Source of the DNA: Desulfobacterales bacterium
GTDB lineage: Bacteria > Desulfobacterota > Desulfobacteria > Desulfobacterales > Desulfolunaceae
Direction of reading: 5' to 3'
Assembly: GCA_022360815.1 (NCBI GenBank)
Contig: JAKSCC010000063.1
Location: 1 to 32,787, forward strand
DNA length: 32,787 nucleotides
Of the stretch, positions 23,536 through 32,093 are shown piece by piece. The notes beneath the pieces were generated by a model. The model saw only the letters and a list, made by a program, of their open reading frames with translations. It made no database searches and had not been told where the DNA came from. Made by a program: the position numbers and the translations under genes. How positions within the stretch are numbered: the first letter of the stretch is position 1; every line of letters starts with the position of its first letter.

Positions 23536-24969
23536 TTACTCCATTCCGTACTCTCCGATGGCGGCGTTTTCAAACCGGGTGTACTTGCCGATAAAGGTGA
23601 GGTGGGCGGTTCCCACGGCGCCGTTACGGTTTTTGGCGACGATAATCTCGGCCTTGCCCTTGTTGGGGTTGTTCTCCTCTTTGTTGTAGACCTCATCGCG
23701 GTAGATAAAGGCGACGATATCGGCATCCTGCTCCAGAGAGCCGGATTCCCTCAGGTCAGACAGCAGCGGCCTTTTTTCGGCGCGTTGCTCCAGCATTCGG
23801 TTGAGCTGGGAAAGGGCGATCACCGGAACATCCATCTCTTTGGCAAGGCCCTTGAGGGATCGTGAGATCTCGGCGATTTCAAGGTCGCGCCGGTCTCCTG
23901 TGTTTCCGGAACCTCGCATAAGCTGAAGGTAGTCCACAACAATAAGCCCGAGCTCCCGATCGGCCTTAAGGCGTCTGCACTTGGCGCGAATCTCCATGAC
24001 GCTGACGTTGGGGGTGTCGTCGATGTACATGGGGGCCTGGCTGATGACACTGGCCGCTTCGGTGACCCTCTCCCAGTCTTCGGCACCGATGGTTCCGCTT
24101 TTGAGTCTTTCGGAGTTGACCCGAGCCTCGGCGGTTAAAAGTCGCATGGAGAGCTGCTCGCTTCCCATTTCGAGCGAAAAGATGGCCACCAGTTTCTCTT
24201 CCATCACCGCCACATTTCGAGCCACGTTGAGTACAAAAGCGGTTTTTCCCATACTGGGACGGGCGGCCAGAATAATGAGGTCGGTTTTCTGAAGGCCCGA
24301 GGTGAGCTTGTCCACCTGGGTGTAGCCCGTGGGGGTTCCGGTGAATTCGCTGTTGTTGTTCTGGCGCTCCTCAAGGGTGTTGATGTTGTGCTCGATAAGA
24401 TCGTTGATGCGGGAAAACGAGGGTTTGATCTTTGAGTTAGAGATCTCGTAGATGGAGCTTTCCGCCGTATCGATAATCTCTTCGACGGCCCCTTGCTCTT
24501 CCATGCAGTCGTTGACAATGCGGGAGCAGGTTTCGATCATGCGGCGTAAAGAGGATTTGCTGCGGATGATTTCGGCATGCTTTTCGGCATTGACCGAGAT
24601 GGGAATCCGGTCCACCAGATGGGAGAGATAGGCCGATCCGCCGATGGACTCCAGCTGTCCTTTCTCTTTGAGGCGGTTGGCGCAGGTGACGATATCCACG
24701 GGTTCGGAACGGGCAAAGAGCTCGGCCATGGACTCGAAGATCTTTTCGTGGGCCGGTTTGTAGAAGTCCTTTGGTGTGAGCATCTCAATGACGTCCACCA
24801 GGGTGTCGTTGTCAATGAGGATGGAGGTTAAAATAGACTCTTCCGCTTCCAGGGCGTGGGGTGGCAGTTTTCCTGAGGTGAGCCCTGCGGTTTCGGTCTC
24901 AGAAGGGGCAGGGCGACGGTTTGCCGTGTACCTTTTGCGTGGTTTGGAAGATCCAAGGTCCATAAGCAT
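23536..24969 (-). CDS. dnaB: replicative DNA helicase
   Basis: DnaB is the hexameric 5'-3' helicase of the replication fork. The 477-residue protein has the N-terminal domain starting at PPHALEAEESILTSILID near residue 36, the linker, and the RecA-type ATPase with Walker A ARPSMGKTAF near residue 236, SLEMGSEQLSMRLL, Walker B LIVVDYLQLM and SGSLEQDADIVAFIYRD. The first 30 residues form a basic, low-complexity tail. A second ATG two codons in (24963) is possible. It follows the ribosomal operon terminator on the same strand and is 46 bases upstream of hflX. Confidence 0.96.
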   Translation of the reverse strand: MLMDLGSSKPRKRYTANRRPAPSETETAGLTSGKLPPHALEAEESILTSILIDNDTLVDVIEMLTPKDFYKPAHEKIFESMAELFARSEPVDIVTCANRLKEKGQLESIGGSAYLSHLVDRIPISVNAEKHAEIIRSKSSLRRMIETCSRIVNDCMEEQGAVEEIIDTAESSIYEISNSKIKPSFSRINDLIEHNINTLEERQNNNSEFTGTPTGYTQVDKLTSGLQKTDLIILAARPSMGKTAFVLNVARNVAVMEEKLVAIFSLEMGSEQLSMRLLTAEARVNSERLKSGTIGAEDWERVTEAASVISQAPMYIDDTPNVSVMEIRAKCRRLKADRELGLIVVDYLQLMRGSGNTGDRRDLEIAEISRSLKGLAKEMDVPVIALSQLNRMLEQRAEKRPLLSDLRESGSLEQDADIVAFIYRDEVYNKEENNPNKGKAEIIVAKNRNGAVGTAHLTFIGKYTRFENAAIGEYGME

Positions 24970-25106
24970 GGGGCAGGGTCCTCTGGCTTAAGGGTGGTTC
25001 AAACAGGCGAATGTGCCGGGTGCGGTAAAAGGGCACTGTCTCAGTGCTACCAATTCCCCGCACGGATGGCAAGCGTGTTCGCATTCTTTGGTTTTTGGAA
25101 ACAAAA

Positions 25107-25137
25107 ACGGGGGCAGCCGGCTTTCGGCTGCCCCCGT
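25107..25137 (-). terminator. rho-independent terminator of the rpsF-rpsR-rplI operon
   Basis: A 13-bp GC-rich stem pairs 25107-25119 with 25125-25137 around a 5-base loop. Read on the minus strand it is followed by TTTTG, and it lies 30 bases after the rplI stop. Confidence 0.88.
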
Positions 25138-25167
25138 GTATGTGCTTTTTACAAGAAGCGGAAAGGA

Positions 25168-25635
25168 TTACTCCTCACCCTCCTTGGCTTCAGCAACCAC
25201 CTCAACGGTGATTTCAGGCTCAACGTCCTTGTAGAGGCGGACGGGAACCTTGTAGCTGCCCAGCTCCTTGATGGGAGCGGCCAGAAGAAGCATGCGCTTC
25301 TCGATGGTCACTTCCTGGCCCTTGAGGGCTTCGAGGATGTCCTGGGCTGTGATGGAGCCGTAAAGACGCTCTTCGTGGCTGACTTTGGCGGAAAGGGTGC
25401 AGGAGATCTCCTGTACCTTTTTGGCCAGCTCTTCAGCCTGCTCACGCTCTTTGGCGATCTGGAGTTCGAAACGGGCCTTCTGCTGCTCCAGAACTTTTTT
25501 ATTCTGGGGGGTTGCAAGTACGGCCTTCCCGCGGGGAAGGAGGTAGTTGCGTGCGTAACCATCAGCAACGCTTACCTCAGCACCGATGATGCCGAGGGTG
25601 TCGATGGTTTCCGTTAAAATTACTTTCGTTGCCAT
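25168..25635 (-). CDS. rplI: 50S ribosomal protein bL9
   Basis: bL9 is an elongated protein at the base of the L1 stalk. The 155-residue product has the N-terminal domain MATKVILTETIDTLGIIGAEVSVADGYARNYLLPRGKA, the connecting helix and a C-terminal domain ending in an acidic tail. Length is slightly above the E. coli protein (149). GGAGG five bases upstream places the start at 25635; the open frame extends upstream to 25662 but without such a signal. It is the last gene of the rpsF-rpsR-rplI operon. Confidence 0.97.
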   Translation of the reverse strand: MATKVILTETIDTLGIIGAEVSVADGYARNYLLPRGKAVLATPQNKKVLEQQKARFELQIAKEREQAEELAKKVQEISCTLSAKVSHEERLYGSITAQDILEALKGQEVTIEKRMLLLAAPIKELGSYKVPVRLYKDVEPEITVEVVAEAKEGEE

Positions 25636-25691
25636 ATTAACCTCCGCTTGAAAGGGGGGCACCCTTTCGAAGTTTTACCGGATAGCTCCGG

Positions 25692-25744
25692 TGTCGGCGT
25701 TTTTCTTTCTCAGGTATCAACGCAGGCAAAGGCCTGCACCGACA
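25692..25744 (-). other. structured spacer between rpsR and rplI
   Basis: Directly after the rpsR stop, TGTCGG (25692-25697) can pair with CCGACA (25739-25744), enclosing a perfect hairpin GCAGGC/GCCTGC at 25722-25737 with a 4-base loop. No U-run follows on the minus strand, so it looks more like an RNA-processing or stability structure than a terminator. Confidence 0.5.
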
Positions 25745-26026
25745 TTATGCGTCCAGGTTGCCCACGTAGGGGAGCAGAGCGATGGTTCGGGCCCGCTTGA
25801 TTTCGCGGGTGAGAACACGCTGGTGCTTCGCGCAGGTTCCGGTGATGCGTCTGGGAATGATCTTGCCGCGCTCGGAGATGAAATATTTGAGAGTGCGCGT
25901 CTCTTTGTAGTCGATTACAATGCTGGAATCGGCACAGAAACGGCATACTTTGCGACGGTGGAAAGTTCTTTTACGGCCCTTGCGTCCGGGTTTTCCCTTG
26001 CCTCTGCCTCGTGCTGGTGCGGCCAT
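25745..26026 (-). CDS. rpsR: 30S ribosomal protein bS18
   Basis: The 93-residue protein has the bS18 core [24 protein letters not shown] and the basic N terminus. It retains a cysteine pair (VCRFC near residue 29) and a further cysteine in TGTC, the C-plus type that may bind zinc. The start codon overlaps the last base of the rpsF stop codon, so the genes are translationally coupled. In the 30S subunit bS18 pairs with bS6. Confidence 0.97.
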   Translation of the reverse strand: MAAPARGRGKGKPGRKGRKRTFHRRKVCRFCADSSIVIDYKETRTLKYFISERGKIIPRRITGTCAKHQRVLTREIKRARTIALLPYVGNLDA

Positions 26027-26487
26027 TATTCGTCCTCCTCCTTGGTTTCGGTTTCTGCAACTTCCTCAGCCTTCTCTTCTGCCTCAGGGGCGGCTTTTTC
26101 AGCTTCGGCCTTTTCGGCTTCGGCTGCTTCAGCGGCTTCCTTGGCTGCAGCAGCGGCAGCTGCTTCCTCTTTCTCCGCGATCACCTGCTCAGCGGTGACG
26201 TTGTCGGCGAGGATGATGGTCATGAACTTGAGGAATTTGTCGTCAAGGCGGAAGTTCCGCTCGAGCTCGGCAACGAGTGCACCGTCGCCGCAGTAGTCAA
26301 GACGGACATAGTGGCCACGACTCTTTTTCTTGATGTCGTAGGCAAGCTTGCGCACGCCCCAGTCATCGAATTCAACCACGGCACCTTTGTAGGCGGTGAT
26401 GATCTCTTTGACCTTGTCGTAGCGCTGGGTACGGACCTCCTCGCCCAGATCGGGATCGAGGATGAATACGGTTTCGTATCGTCTCAT
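26026..26487 (-). CDS. rpsF: 30S ribosomal protein bS6 with long acidic tail
   Basis: bS6 heterodimerises with bS18 on the platform of the 30S subunit. Residues 1-100 form the normal fold: [14 protein letters not shown] at the start and [21 protein letters not shown] in the middle. The remaining 50 residues are an Ala/Glu-rich tail, longer than in most bS6 proteins (about 95-135 residues in total); E. coli bS6 gets a post-translational polyglutamate tail that this encoded one may resemble. AGGAGG just upstream supports the start. It is the first gene of the rpsF-rpsR-rplI operon, preceded by a good promoter. Confidence 0.96.
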   Translation of the reverse strand: MRRYETVFILDPDLGEEVRTQRYDKVKEIITAYKGAVVEFDDWGVRKLAYDIKKKSRGHYVRLDYCGDGALVAELERNFRLDDKFLKFMTIILADNVTAEQVIAEKEEAAAAAAAKEAAEAAEAEKAEAEKAAPEAEEKAEEVAETETKEEDE

Positions 26488-26548
26488 GTAGCCTCCTTTT
26501 GGATGTAAAGCCCTGCACCATGAGAAGGGCGCAGAGCAAGGATACGTC

Positions 26549-26567
26549 GAAGCCGGTTGTTGGCTTC
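26549..26567 (-). promoter_or_regulatory. hairpin in the rpsF leader
   Basis: GAAGCC (26549-26554) is complementary to GGCTTC (26562-26567), with a 7-base loop reading AACAACC on the transcript. S6:S18 autoregulatory leaders use a hairpin with a CCG element, and CCG occurs at this loop edge, so such a control is possible. The match was not tested against a covariance model. Confidence 0.35.
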
Positions 26568-26580
26568 AAAAAACTCTCTT

Positions 26581-26609
26581 TATTAACACTCTTTTTTTAC
26601 TCGTGTCAA
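26581..26609 (-). promoter_or_regulatory. sigma-70 promoter for rpsF-rpsR-rplI
   Basis: On the minus strand TTGACA (26604-26609) is followed after 17 bases by TTAATA (26581-26586); shifting one base gives TAATAA. The leader to the rpsF start would be about 85-90 bases. Confidence 0.7.
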
Positions 26610-26626
26610 CGTCTTCCTCTTTTTGC

Positions 26627-28069
26627 CTACTCTTTGATGCCTGATGGGCTTTCTTTGAGGAGTTTCGCCAATTTGCGGGCCGCCTTGTTTCCTGGGACCA
26701 CACCGGCAGGGCCTGCAATGCACCCCCCTTCACACCCCATGATCTCCACAAAATTGCCGGGGCATTTTGTGAGAAATCCTTTAAGGGCTTTTACCGATTT
26801 GCGGTCCAATCCATTGATGGCAATGGGGGTCAGGGCTTCTTTTTCTCCTACCTGGGCCTTGATGCCATCGGTAACGCCGCCGGAGATGGGGAATCCTCGC
26901 CCTTCAGAGTAGCCAATGACATCGCTTTGCTCTTCAGTGCTTTCGGATATGTCGATGCTTCGAGCAGCAAAAAGGGCTCTGAGTTCTTGAAAGGTGAGGA
27001 CATGGTCCACAAAAGGGTCATCGGAGGCCTCTTTGCGCTTGGCCACGCACGGGCCGATAAAAACCGTGACCGACTCGGGCTGGGCCTCTTTTTCCATCTG
27101 GGCGGTGTAGTGCATGGGGGTTCTTGTGTCAGAGACGTAAACGCCCATGGCCGGAAGGTGTTTTTCCACCAGTTCTGTATAGGCCGGGCAGCATGAGGAG
27201 GTCATAAAGGGCGCTCCTTTTTCCATGCGCTCGACAAATTCTTCTGCTTCAAGGGCTGCGGTTTTGTCAGCCCCTGCAGCCACCTCCACCACGCGGTGGA
27301 ATCCAGCTGCTTTCAAGGCTCCGGTGAGTTGGCCCATGGTGGAGGGCGTCTCTGCCACAATGGCCGGTGCAATCAGGGCAGAAATTTTTGCCCCATTGCG
27401 CATTTTTTGGATCACATCCACCAATTGGGATCGCTCTAAGATGGCGTTGAAGGGGCAGGCGGCCATACACTTTCCGCAGAAGATGCACTTGCTGTAGTCG
27501 ATGGTCTCCTTGGAGTTGCTCATTTTGGAGATGGCCCCCGTGGGGCACGCCTCTTCGCAGGGGATGGGGATGTGCACGATGGCATGGTAGGGGCAAGCGT
27601 TCATGCATTTGCCGCATTTGATGCAGCGGTCCGGATCGATGACCGATTTTCCGTTTACAAGGGTGACGGCATCCTTTGGGCAGACATCCACACAGGCCTG
27701 AGCAAGGCAGCCCCTACAGGCGTTGGTGGCTTCGTAGCGGGTTTTAACGCATCCGTTGCACGCCTCGTCAATGACCGTGAGAACCGGGTCGGGCACCTGG
27801 GTGCGGGTGAGGCTCTCTTGGGCATAGCGGGAGAGAGGGGTTGCCTCGTCGGCTTCGTCCTCAATGGCGTGACCCATCAGGGCCATGAGACGGTATTTTA
27901 AAATGGCCCGGTCGCGGTAGACACAGCATCTTGTGTGGTGTCCGTCTCTGGGGCGCATTTCAATGGGGATGCGGTTGGTGGTTTCTTCAAACGTTTCTGA
28001 ATCGAAGGCCCTGATCAGTCGGACCATGAGTTCGAAGTGCGTGGTATCGCTGTAGTTTTTAAAGTACAT
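26627..28069 (-). CDS. ferredoxin-domain [FeFe]-hydrogenase-like protein (group B-type signatures)
   Basis: A 480-residue iron-sulfur protein. Residues 104-205 carry several ferredoxin-type clusters: CNGC, CRGCLAQACVDVCP, CIKCGKCMNACP and CIFCGKCMAACP. Residues 230-480 form the hydrogenase domain with three H-cluster motifs: SSCCPAY (cysteines 293-294), IGPCVAKRKE (Cys341) and EIMGCEGGCIAG (Cys446 and Cys450). All four H-cluster cysteines are present, so activity is possible. GPC in place of the MPC motif suggests the group B branch. The first 90 residues are a family-specific N-terminal region. GGGAG precedes the ATG at 28069; the open frame to 28123 is longer but less well supported. No hydEFG maturases or partner subunits are nearby. 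Confidence 0.85.
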   Translation of the reverse strand: MYFKNYSDTTHFELMVRLIRAFDSETFEETTNRIPIEMRPRDGHHTRCCVYRDRAILKYRLMALMGHAIEDEADEATPLSRYAQESLTRTQVPDPVLTVIDEACNGCVKTRYEATNACRGCLAQACVDVCPKDAVTLVNGKSVIDPDRCIKCGKCMNACPYHAIVHIPIPCEEACPTGAISKMSNSKETIDYSKCIFCGKCMAACPFNAILERSQLVDVIQKMRNGAKISALIAPAIVAETPSTMGQLTGALKAAGFHRVVEVAAGADKTAALEAEEFVERMEKGAPFMTSSCCPAYTELVEKHLPAMGVYVSDTRTPMHYTAQMEKEAQPESVTVFIGPCVAKRKEASDDPFVDHVLTFQELRALFAARSIDISESTEEQSDVIGYSEGRGFPISGGVTDGIKAQVGEKEALTPIAINGLDRKSVKALKGFLTKCPGNFVEIMGCEGGCIAGPAGVVPGNKAARKLAKLLKESPSGIKE

Positions 28070-28291
28070 CGATTCGTATCTCCCAGCTGACACGGAGACG
28101 AGGTGTCTCCTTATATATATCATGTCGATCCAGGGGGTGCGCCCTGGGTCGGAAAACGCAGACCTGTTTTATTCTTTTTTCCGCTGCATGGGCGTGAGCG
28201 TGCAGTGGAAAAAGCGAATAATAGAGGAATGCTGTGGGGTGGTCAACAAAGAAATGTGAGTAGTAAGGGTACGTTGGGTTGGGTGGTGTCA

Positions 28292-28329
28292 AAAAAACCG
28301 GCCCTCTTGAAGAGGGCCGTTAGGTTTTT
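28292..28329. terminator. terminator downstream of gltA
   Basis: GGCCCTCT (28300-28307) and AGAGGGCC (28311-28318) form a perfect 8-bp stem, extended by AAAACC/GGTTTT arms with a short bulge. A- and T-runs flank it on both sides. On the minus strand it lies about 20 bases past the gltA stop. Confidence 0.85.
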
Positions 28330-28349
28330 GTGGGAACGAAAGGTGCTCT

Positions 28350-29636
28350 CTATGGGCGATCTTTCATGGGGGTGTAGTCTGTGCAGATGTTGCCGGTATA
28401 AATCTGTCTGGGTCGGCTGATTTTCCAGTTGGGGTCGTCGGCCCCCTCTTTCCATTGTGAGATCCATCCGGGAAGACGTCCAATGGCAAACATGACGGTG
28501 AACATCTCTGTTGGGATACCCATGGCCCGCAGCACGATGCCACTGTAAAAATCGACGTTGGGGTAGAGGTTCTTGTCGATAAAGTAGCTATCGGTAAGGG
28601 CCACTTCCTCCAGTCGTCTGGCGATATCAAGGAGGGGGTCCTCAATTTTTAGTTTGGCAAGGACGTTGTCGCACATCTTTTTCATGATTTTGGCTCTGGG
28701 GTCGTAGGTTTTATAAACCCGATGTCCAAAGCCCATGAGGCGGAAGGGGTCGTCCTTGTCTTTGGCGCGTTTGATCACATCCTTTAAGTCGGCTCCCGAT
28801 TTTTCGATGTTGGTGAGCATCTCAATAACCGCTTGGTTGGCTCCGCCATGAAGGGGGCCCCAGAGGGCCGCAATCCCTGCGGAGATGGCAGCGTAGAGGT
28901 TCACACGCCCACTTCCCACCACACGAACGGCTGCGGTGGAGCAGTTCTGCTCGTGATCGGCATGGAGGATCCAAAAGACGTTTAACGCCTGCACCAGATC
29001 CGGGTCCAGTTCGTAGGGTTTTACCGGAGAGTCAAACATCATGTTGAGGAAGTTGGCGCAGTACGAGTAGTCGGGCCTGGGGTAGATCACCTTGTGGCCT
29101 CGGGAGATGTTGTAACTCATGGCGGCCATGGTTCGAATTTTGGAGAGAAGCCTTAAGAAGGTCCGGTTGATGCCCTCTTCATCGCTGTCTTGAAGCTCGG
29201 GATAAAAACTTCTCAGGGCGTTAAGCATGGCCGAGAGAATCCCCATGGGGTGGGCTCTTCTCGGGAAGTTTTGGTAGAAGATCTGCATGTCTTCATGGAT
29301 CAGCGAGTCGTCATTGAGTTGGACGCTGGTTCGGGTCAGCTCTTTGCGATTGGGAAGCCTGCCGTTGATAAGGAGATAGGCGGTCTCCACGAAGCTGGAG
29401 TGTTCGGCGAGTTGTTCCACAGGAATGCCTCGGTAGCGCAGGATTCCTTTTTCACCGTCCATAAACGTGATGGCAGAGGTGCAGCTGCCTGTGTTGCCAA
29501 ATCCGGGGTCCATGGTGATGTAACCGGTCTGTTGACGAAGATGGGTGATGTCGAACGCTTTTTCGCCTTCGGACCCGATGATGACAGGGCATTCGTAGGT
29601 TTTTCCCTCAATGATCAGTTTGACCACGTCGCTCAT
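28350..29636 (-). CDS. gltA: citrate synthase, type II
   Basis: Citrate synthase condenses acetyl-CoA and oxaloacetate. The 428-residue length and N-terminal small domain (starting SDVVKLIIEGKTYECPVI) are typical of the hexameric type II enzymes. The catalytic residues are in place: histidines in WILHADHEQNCSTAAVR and GPLHGGANQAVIEML, MGFGHRVYK, and the aspartate in VDFYSGIVLRAMGIP. AAGGAGGA gives a strong ribosome binding site. Its presence suggests an oxidative or biosynthetic TCA branch. A 10-base palindrome CTGTATACAG at 29653-29662 lies just upstream and could be an operator. Confidence 0.97.
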   Translation of the reverse strand: MSDVVKLIIEGKTYECPVIIGSEGEKAFDITHLRQQTGYITMDPGFGNTGSCTSAITFMDGEKGILRYRGIPVEQLAEHSSFVETAYLLINGRLPNRKELTRTSVQLNDDSLIHEDMQIFYQNFPRRAHPMGILSAMLNALRSFYPELQDSDEEGINRTFLRLLSKIRTMAAMSYNISRGHKVIYPRPDYSYCANFLNMMFDSPVKPYELDPDLVQALNVFWILHADHEQNCSTAAVRVVGSGRVNLYAAISAGIAALWGPLHGGANQAVIEMLTNIEKSGADLKDVIKRAKDKDDPFRLMGFGHRVYKTYDPRAKIMKKMCDNVLAKLKIEDPLLDIARRLEEVALTDSYFIDKNLYPNVDFYSGIVLRAMGIPTEMFTVMFAIGRLPGWISQWKEGADDPNWKISRPRQIYTGNICTDYTPMKDRP

Positions 29637-30493
29637 GGTGCTCCTCCTTATTCTGTATACAGGCTGTCCCCCCTTTGGAAGGAGATGTGCCTTGCGGCGC
29701 TATCAGCGTTTCGACCGACAGGATCGGGCGGGTGGGTACCAAGGGTATGGCCCGTGACTCCAGCCGAGGGTGGGCTTTGGCACATACAATCCACAATGCT
29801 ATCCCCATAGAGTGTGGGCACGAACGTGCGCTTTTCCCTGTGCACGCGGGCAAGGGCCGATGGTCGGTCTGGCTGGTTGTGATGGTTTTTTGTGTCGCTG
29901 CGACCGCTGTTGTCGATGGTCCGCGTGCTGGAGTCTATACCAGGCAGTCATGCGTCTGGAGTCGGCATGTGAAGACTGATTTAAATCCTGCGGCTGCCAA
30001 GGTTAGCGTATTAAAATATCGAATACAAAGAGATCGGTCAAGTTATGGGGAAATTTTATTGTTTTTTCAAGGCTGTTTTTTGGGTTGAGGGCCTCTGGGA
30101 GACGGGCAGGATAAGACTCAAAGAATCCATAGAGACGGCTGAGATTGATCCTGTTTTCTGAATCTATGAAAAATAGGTGCTTTCGTGAAATAGCTAGATC
30201 AAGCTGAAAAAAAGAAATGTGTCAGTGCTGGGTTTTGCTTGTTGAGTTTTGGTTGAAAAATCGGCCTTGCTATAGCCTATAGGCATTTTTTGTTGTGGAA
30301 CGTTTTCCTTACTATTGTGACGTATGGTGTAATTATTGCATGCTTATTTCGGTTTCTGGTGGGCAGGACGATTTTGGGGGATCGGCTACCATCTTGTATC
30401 CTTGGGCCTTTTTCAGGCCTTGCGTTTCAAAAGGTTTCTGGTCGGTAACCCTTTGTGGTGATTAAGCCCGAAGCCTGTTGGAGGAGGTTTACC
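29637..30493. other. 857-base spacer between gltA and the subtilase-like gene
   Basis: The two genes are divergent. The half nearer gltA is GC-richer and contains a plus-strand open frame (29675-30088) starting with TTG and having no ribosome binding site or recognisable content. The half nearer 30494 is AT-rich, with a perfect 10-base palindrome GCCTATAGGC near 30274-30283 and a possible weak promoter (TTGTTG and TATTGT, 17 bases apart, near 30290-30320). AGGCTGTC at 29661 and AGATGTGCC further on echo the left end of the MITE-like element, perhaps by chance. No RNA gene is recognisable. Confidence 0.4.
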
Positions 30494-31765
30494 ATGAAAA
30501 AATTATTGGGATGCCTTGCAGCCCTTCTTATAGCGTCTACCGTTTCTGCTGAAAATCTTTGGCGGGAGCTTGATACAACCCGAATTTATAACAACACCAC
30601 AACGACAACTCGGCACCAGTTCACTTTTGTCGATGGGACATTTCGCCTGGCCCCGGCATACCGTTACACCACATTCATGTCCATTGACCGTTACCGTGAT
30701 GTCGGCATGAACCTCGACAACACGCTTTTTGGTCGTGCCCATAAAATTGCCAATGTGGATACCACCGCTCAGGTTAAAACAGCTTGGGAGCAGGGATATA
30801 CCGGAAACCGGCGGGTCATCGGGGTGTTGGGAGATTTTGGTAGCCGATCAAGGCAGGCTCTTCGGTTGCAAGATGTCAACACGTCACAAGAGTCTGGGGT
30901 CATTATAAAGCTACAGCACCGTATCGAAAGGTTTGGCCCGGGTGGTGCCCATGGTTCTGCAATCTGGTTTAACCGTCAATTTCGGTTTCGGTCTGGGCCC
31001 TATGGCTCAAACAGGGGAGGGTACGAGCGAAATCTCAACCTCGCTGAGATGAGCACCGTTCTGGCAGGTGGCAAGCACGATGATTGGGACGGCACCATGC
31101 TGGCGGGCATTGCCAAAGATGCCATCATGCGGCCCCTTGACATCAACCAACCCTTGGGGACACTCCTTGCATCCCAAGTGCATCTTGATTACATCAGCTC
31201 CAACCTTGTCAGTGGGGCCCCCTCGACCCAGATGGCAACGGCCTATACAGCCATTTCCAACTCTGGGCGATACGGTGCAGGAAATCTGCCGCTTTTTATC
31301 AGTCCGGCAGGCGATAGCGGAGTGGCGGGGAATTTGGAGAGTATTTCTGCAGGCACTGCCAACGCGGCCAACTACGTGGGAGTTGAAATGGCTTTGAGCA
31401 CCCAACGGATTGGTGGAAAGCTGCTCTCTGACTATCTTGTGATTGCAGGCGGTGTGGTGGATATGGGAAATGGTGCGTATGCTGCAGCCGGAAACACGCC
31501 CGGAGATGTGGTCGCTCTTCAGAATCGGTGGTTGGTGGCGCCCTATACCTTTCGAGCCGATGGCAATGATGTGAGTGGTACAGCCCTCTCTGCGGCTTTT
31601 GTTTCTGGTGTGGCAGCCATTGTCAACGACAAATTTCCCAGGCTCACATCGGCCGAGGTGGGCGAACTTCTTCTGGATACGGCTCGGGACTTGGGTGCAG
31701 ATGGTACCGATGGGGTCTATGGACGAGGGATGGTAGATCTCAACAACGCATTGTCACCTCAGTAA
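30494..31765 (+). CDS. exported subtilisin-fold (S8) protein, probably catalytically inactive
   Basis: The 423-residue product starts with a clear signal peptide (MKKLLGCLAALLIASTVSA, cleavage near residue 19). The body resembles the autotransporter-type S8 family: RVIGVLGDFG (Asp114), GIAKDAIMRPLDI like GVAPDAxI, LFISPAGDSG (273) like the oxyanion AAGNDG, and SGTALSAAFVSGVAAIVN (361-378) like SGTSMAAPHVSGVAA. The catalytic Ser is Ala364 and the oxyanion Asn is Asp273. The catalytic His is unclear: either His153 (GAHGSA) or a lost position at Met186 (MSTVLAG, like HGTHVAG). It ends with GVYGRGMVDLNNAL and has no beta-barrel domain. GGAGG five to ten bases before ATG 30494 rules out the longer GTG frame at 30455. 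Confidence 0.72.
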   Translation: MKKLLGCLAALLIASTVSAENLWRELDTTRIYNNTTTTTRHQFTFVDGTFRLAPAYRYTTFMSIDRYRDVGMNLDNTLFGRAHKIANVDTTAQVKTAWEQGYTGNRRVIGVLGDFGSRSRQALRLQDVNTSQESGVIIKLQHRIERFGPGGAHGSAIWFNRQFRFRSGPYGSNRGGYERNLNLAEMSTVLAGGKHDDWDGTMLAGIAKDAIMRPLDINQPLGTLLASQVHLDYISSNLVSGAPSTQMATAYTAISNSGRYGAGNLPLFISPAGDSGVAGNLESISAGTANAANYVGVEMALSTQRIGGKLLSDYLVIAGGVVDMGNGAYAAAGNTPGDVVALQNRWLVAPYTFRADGNDVSGTALSAAFVSGVAAIVNDKFPRLTSAEVGELLLDTARDLGADGTDGVYGRGMVDLNNALSPQ

Positions 31766-31786
31766 AAATTGGGTTGGCGTAAGAGG

Positions 31787-31831
31787 CTGTCAGGATGAAA
31801 GGTCGGGATGGTGTCTCTTTCATTCTGATAG
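31787..31831. repeat. 15-bp hairpin after the subtilase-like gene
   Basis: CTGTCAGGATGAAAG (31787-31801) pairs with CTTTCATTCTGATAG (31817-31831), all 15 positions paired if two G-U pairs are allowed, with a 15-base loop. It begins 21 bases after the stop codon. No T-run follows, so terminator function is uncertain. GAGGCTGTCA at 31783-31792 matches the end of the MITE-like element at 20551. Confidence 0.6.
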
Positions 31832-32064
31832 TCTTTGCTGCCGCCAAAGGTGCGTGTACGGAAAAAAGGTGTGGCTCTATACGAAGGCAAATCGGTGCAA
31901 TGTCTGAGGGCTGTCGGAAGAGTCGCAAAACGGCGGCCTCACATGGTGTGGGGGGGCGCTGGTGCAAATTGATTTGTTGCAGAAAAATTGTTTTTATCTC
32001 AGATGTGGTCAACAATAACGCGTTGGCTTTGTATTTAAATTAAGGATTCTGCATTGAAGCTTTG

Positions 32065-32093
32065 TTGACGGAATCCGATCACTTGTTTATAAC
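32065..32093 (+). promoter_or_regulatory. sigma-70 promoter for the outer-membrane protein gene
   Basis: TTGACG (32065-32070) and TATAAC (32088-32093) are separated by 17 bases. The start of transcription would be near 32100, giving a leader of about 95 bases. Confidence 0.75.

Noticed and set aside
21810-23726. HflX as a 638-residue protein
   Set aside because: The extra 79 residues overlap dnaB coding sequence in another frame and are low-complexity Ser/Thr/Pro-rich; the family N terminus begins at 23489.
29675-30088. 137-residue plus-strand open frame in the gltA upstream spacer
   Set aside because: It starts with TTG, lacks a ribosome binding site and has no recognisable domain; base composition drifts along it.
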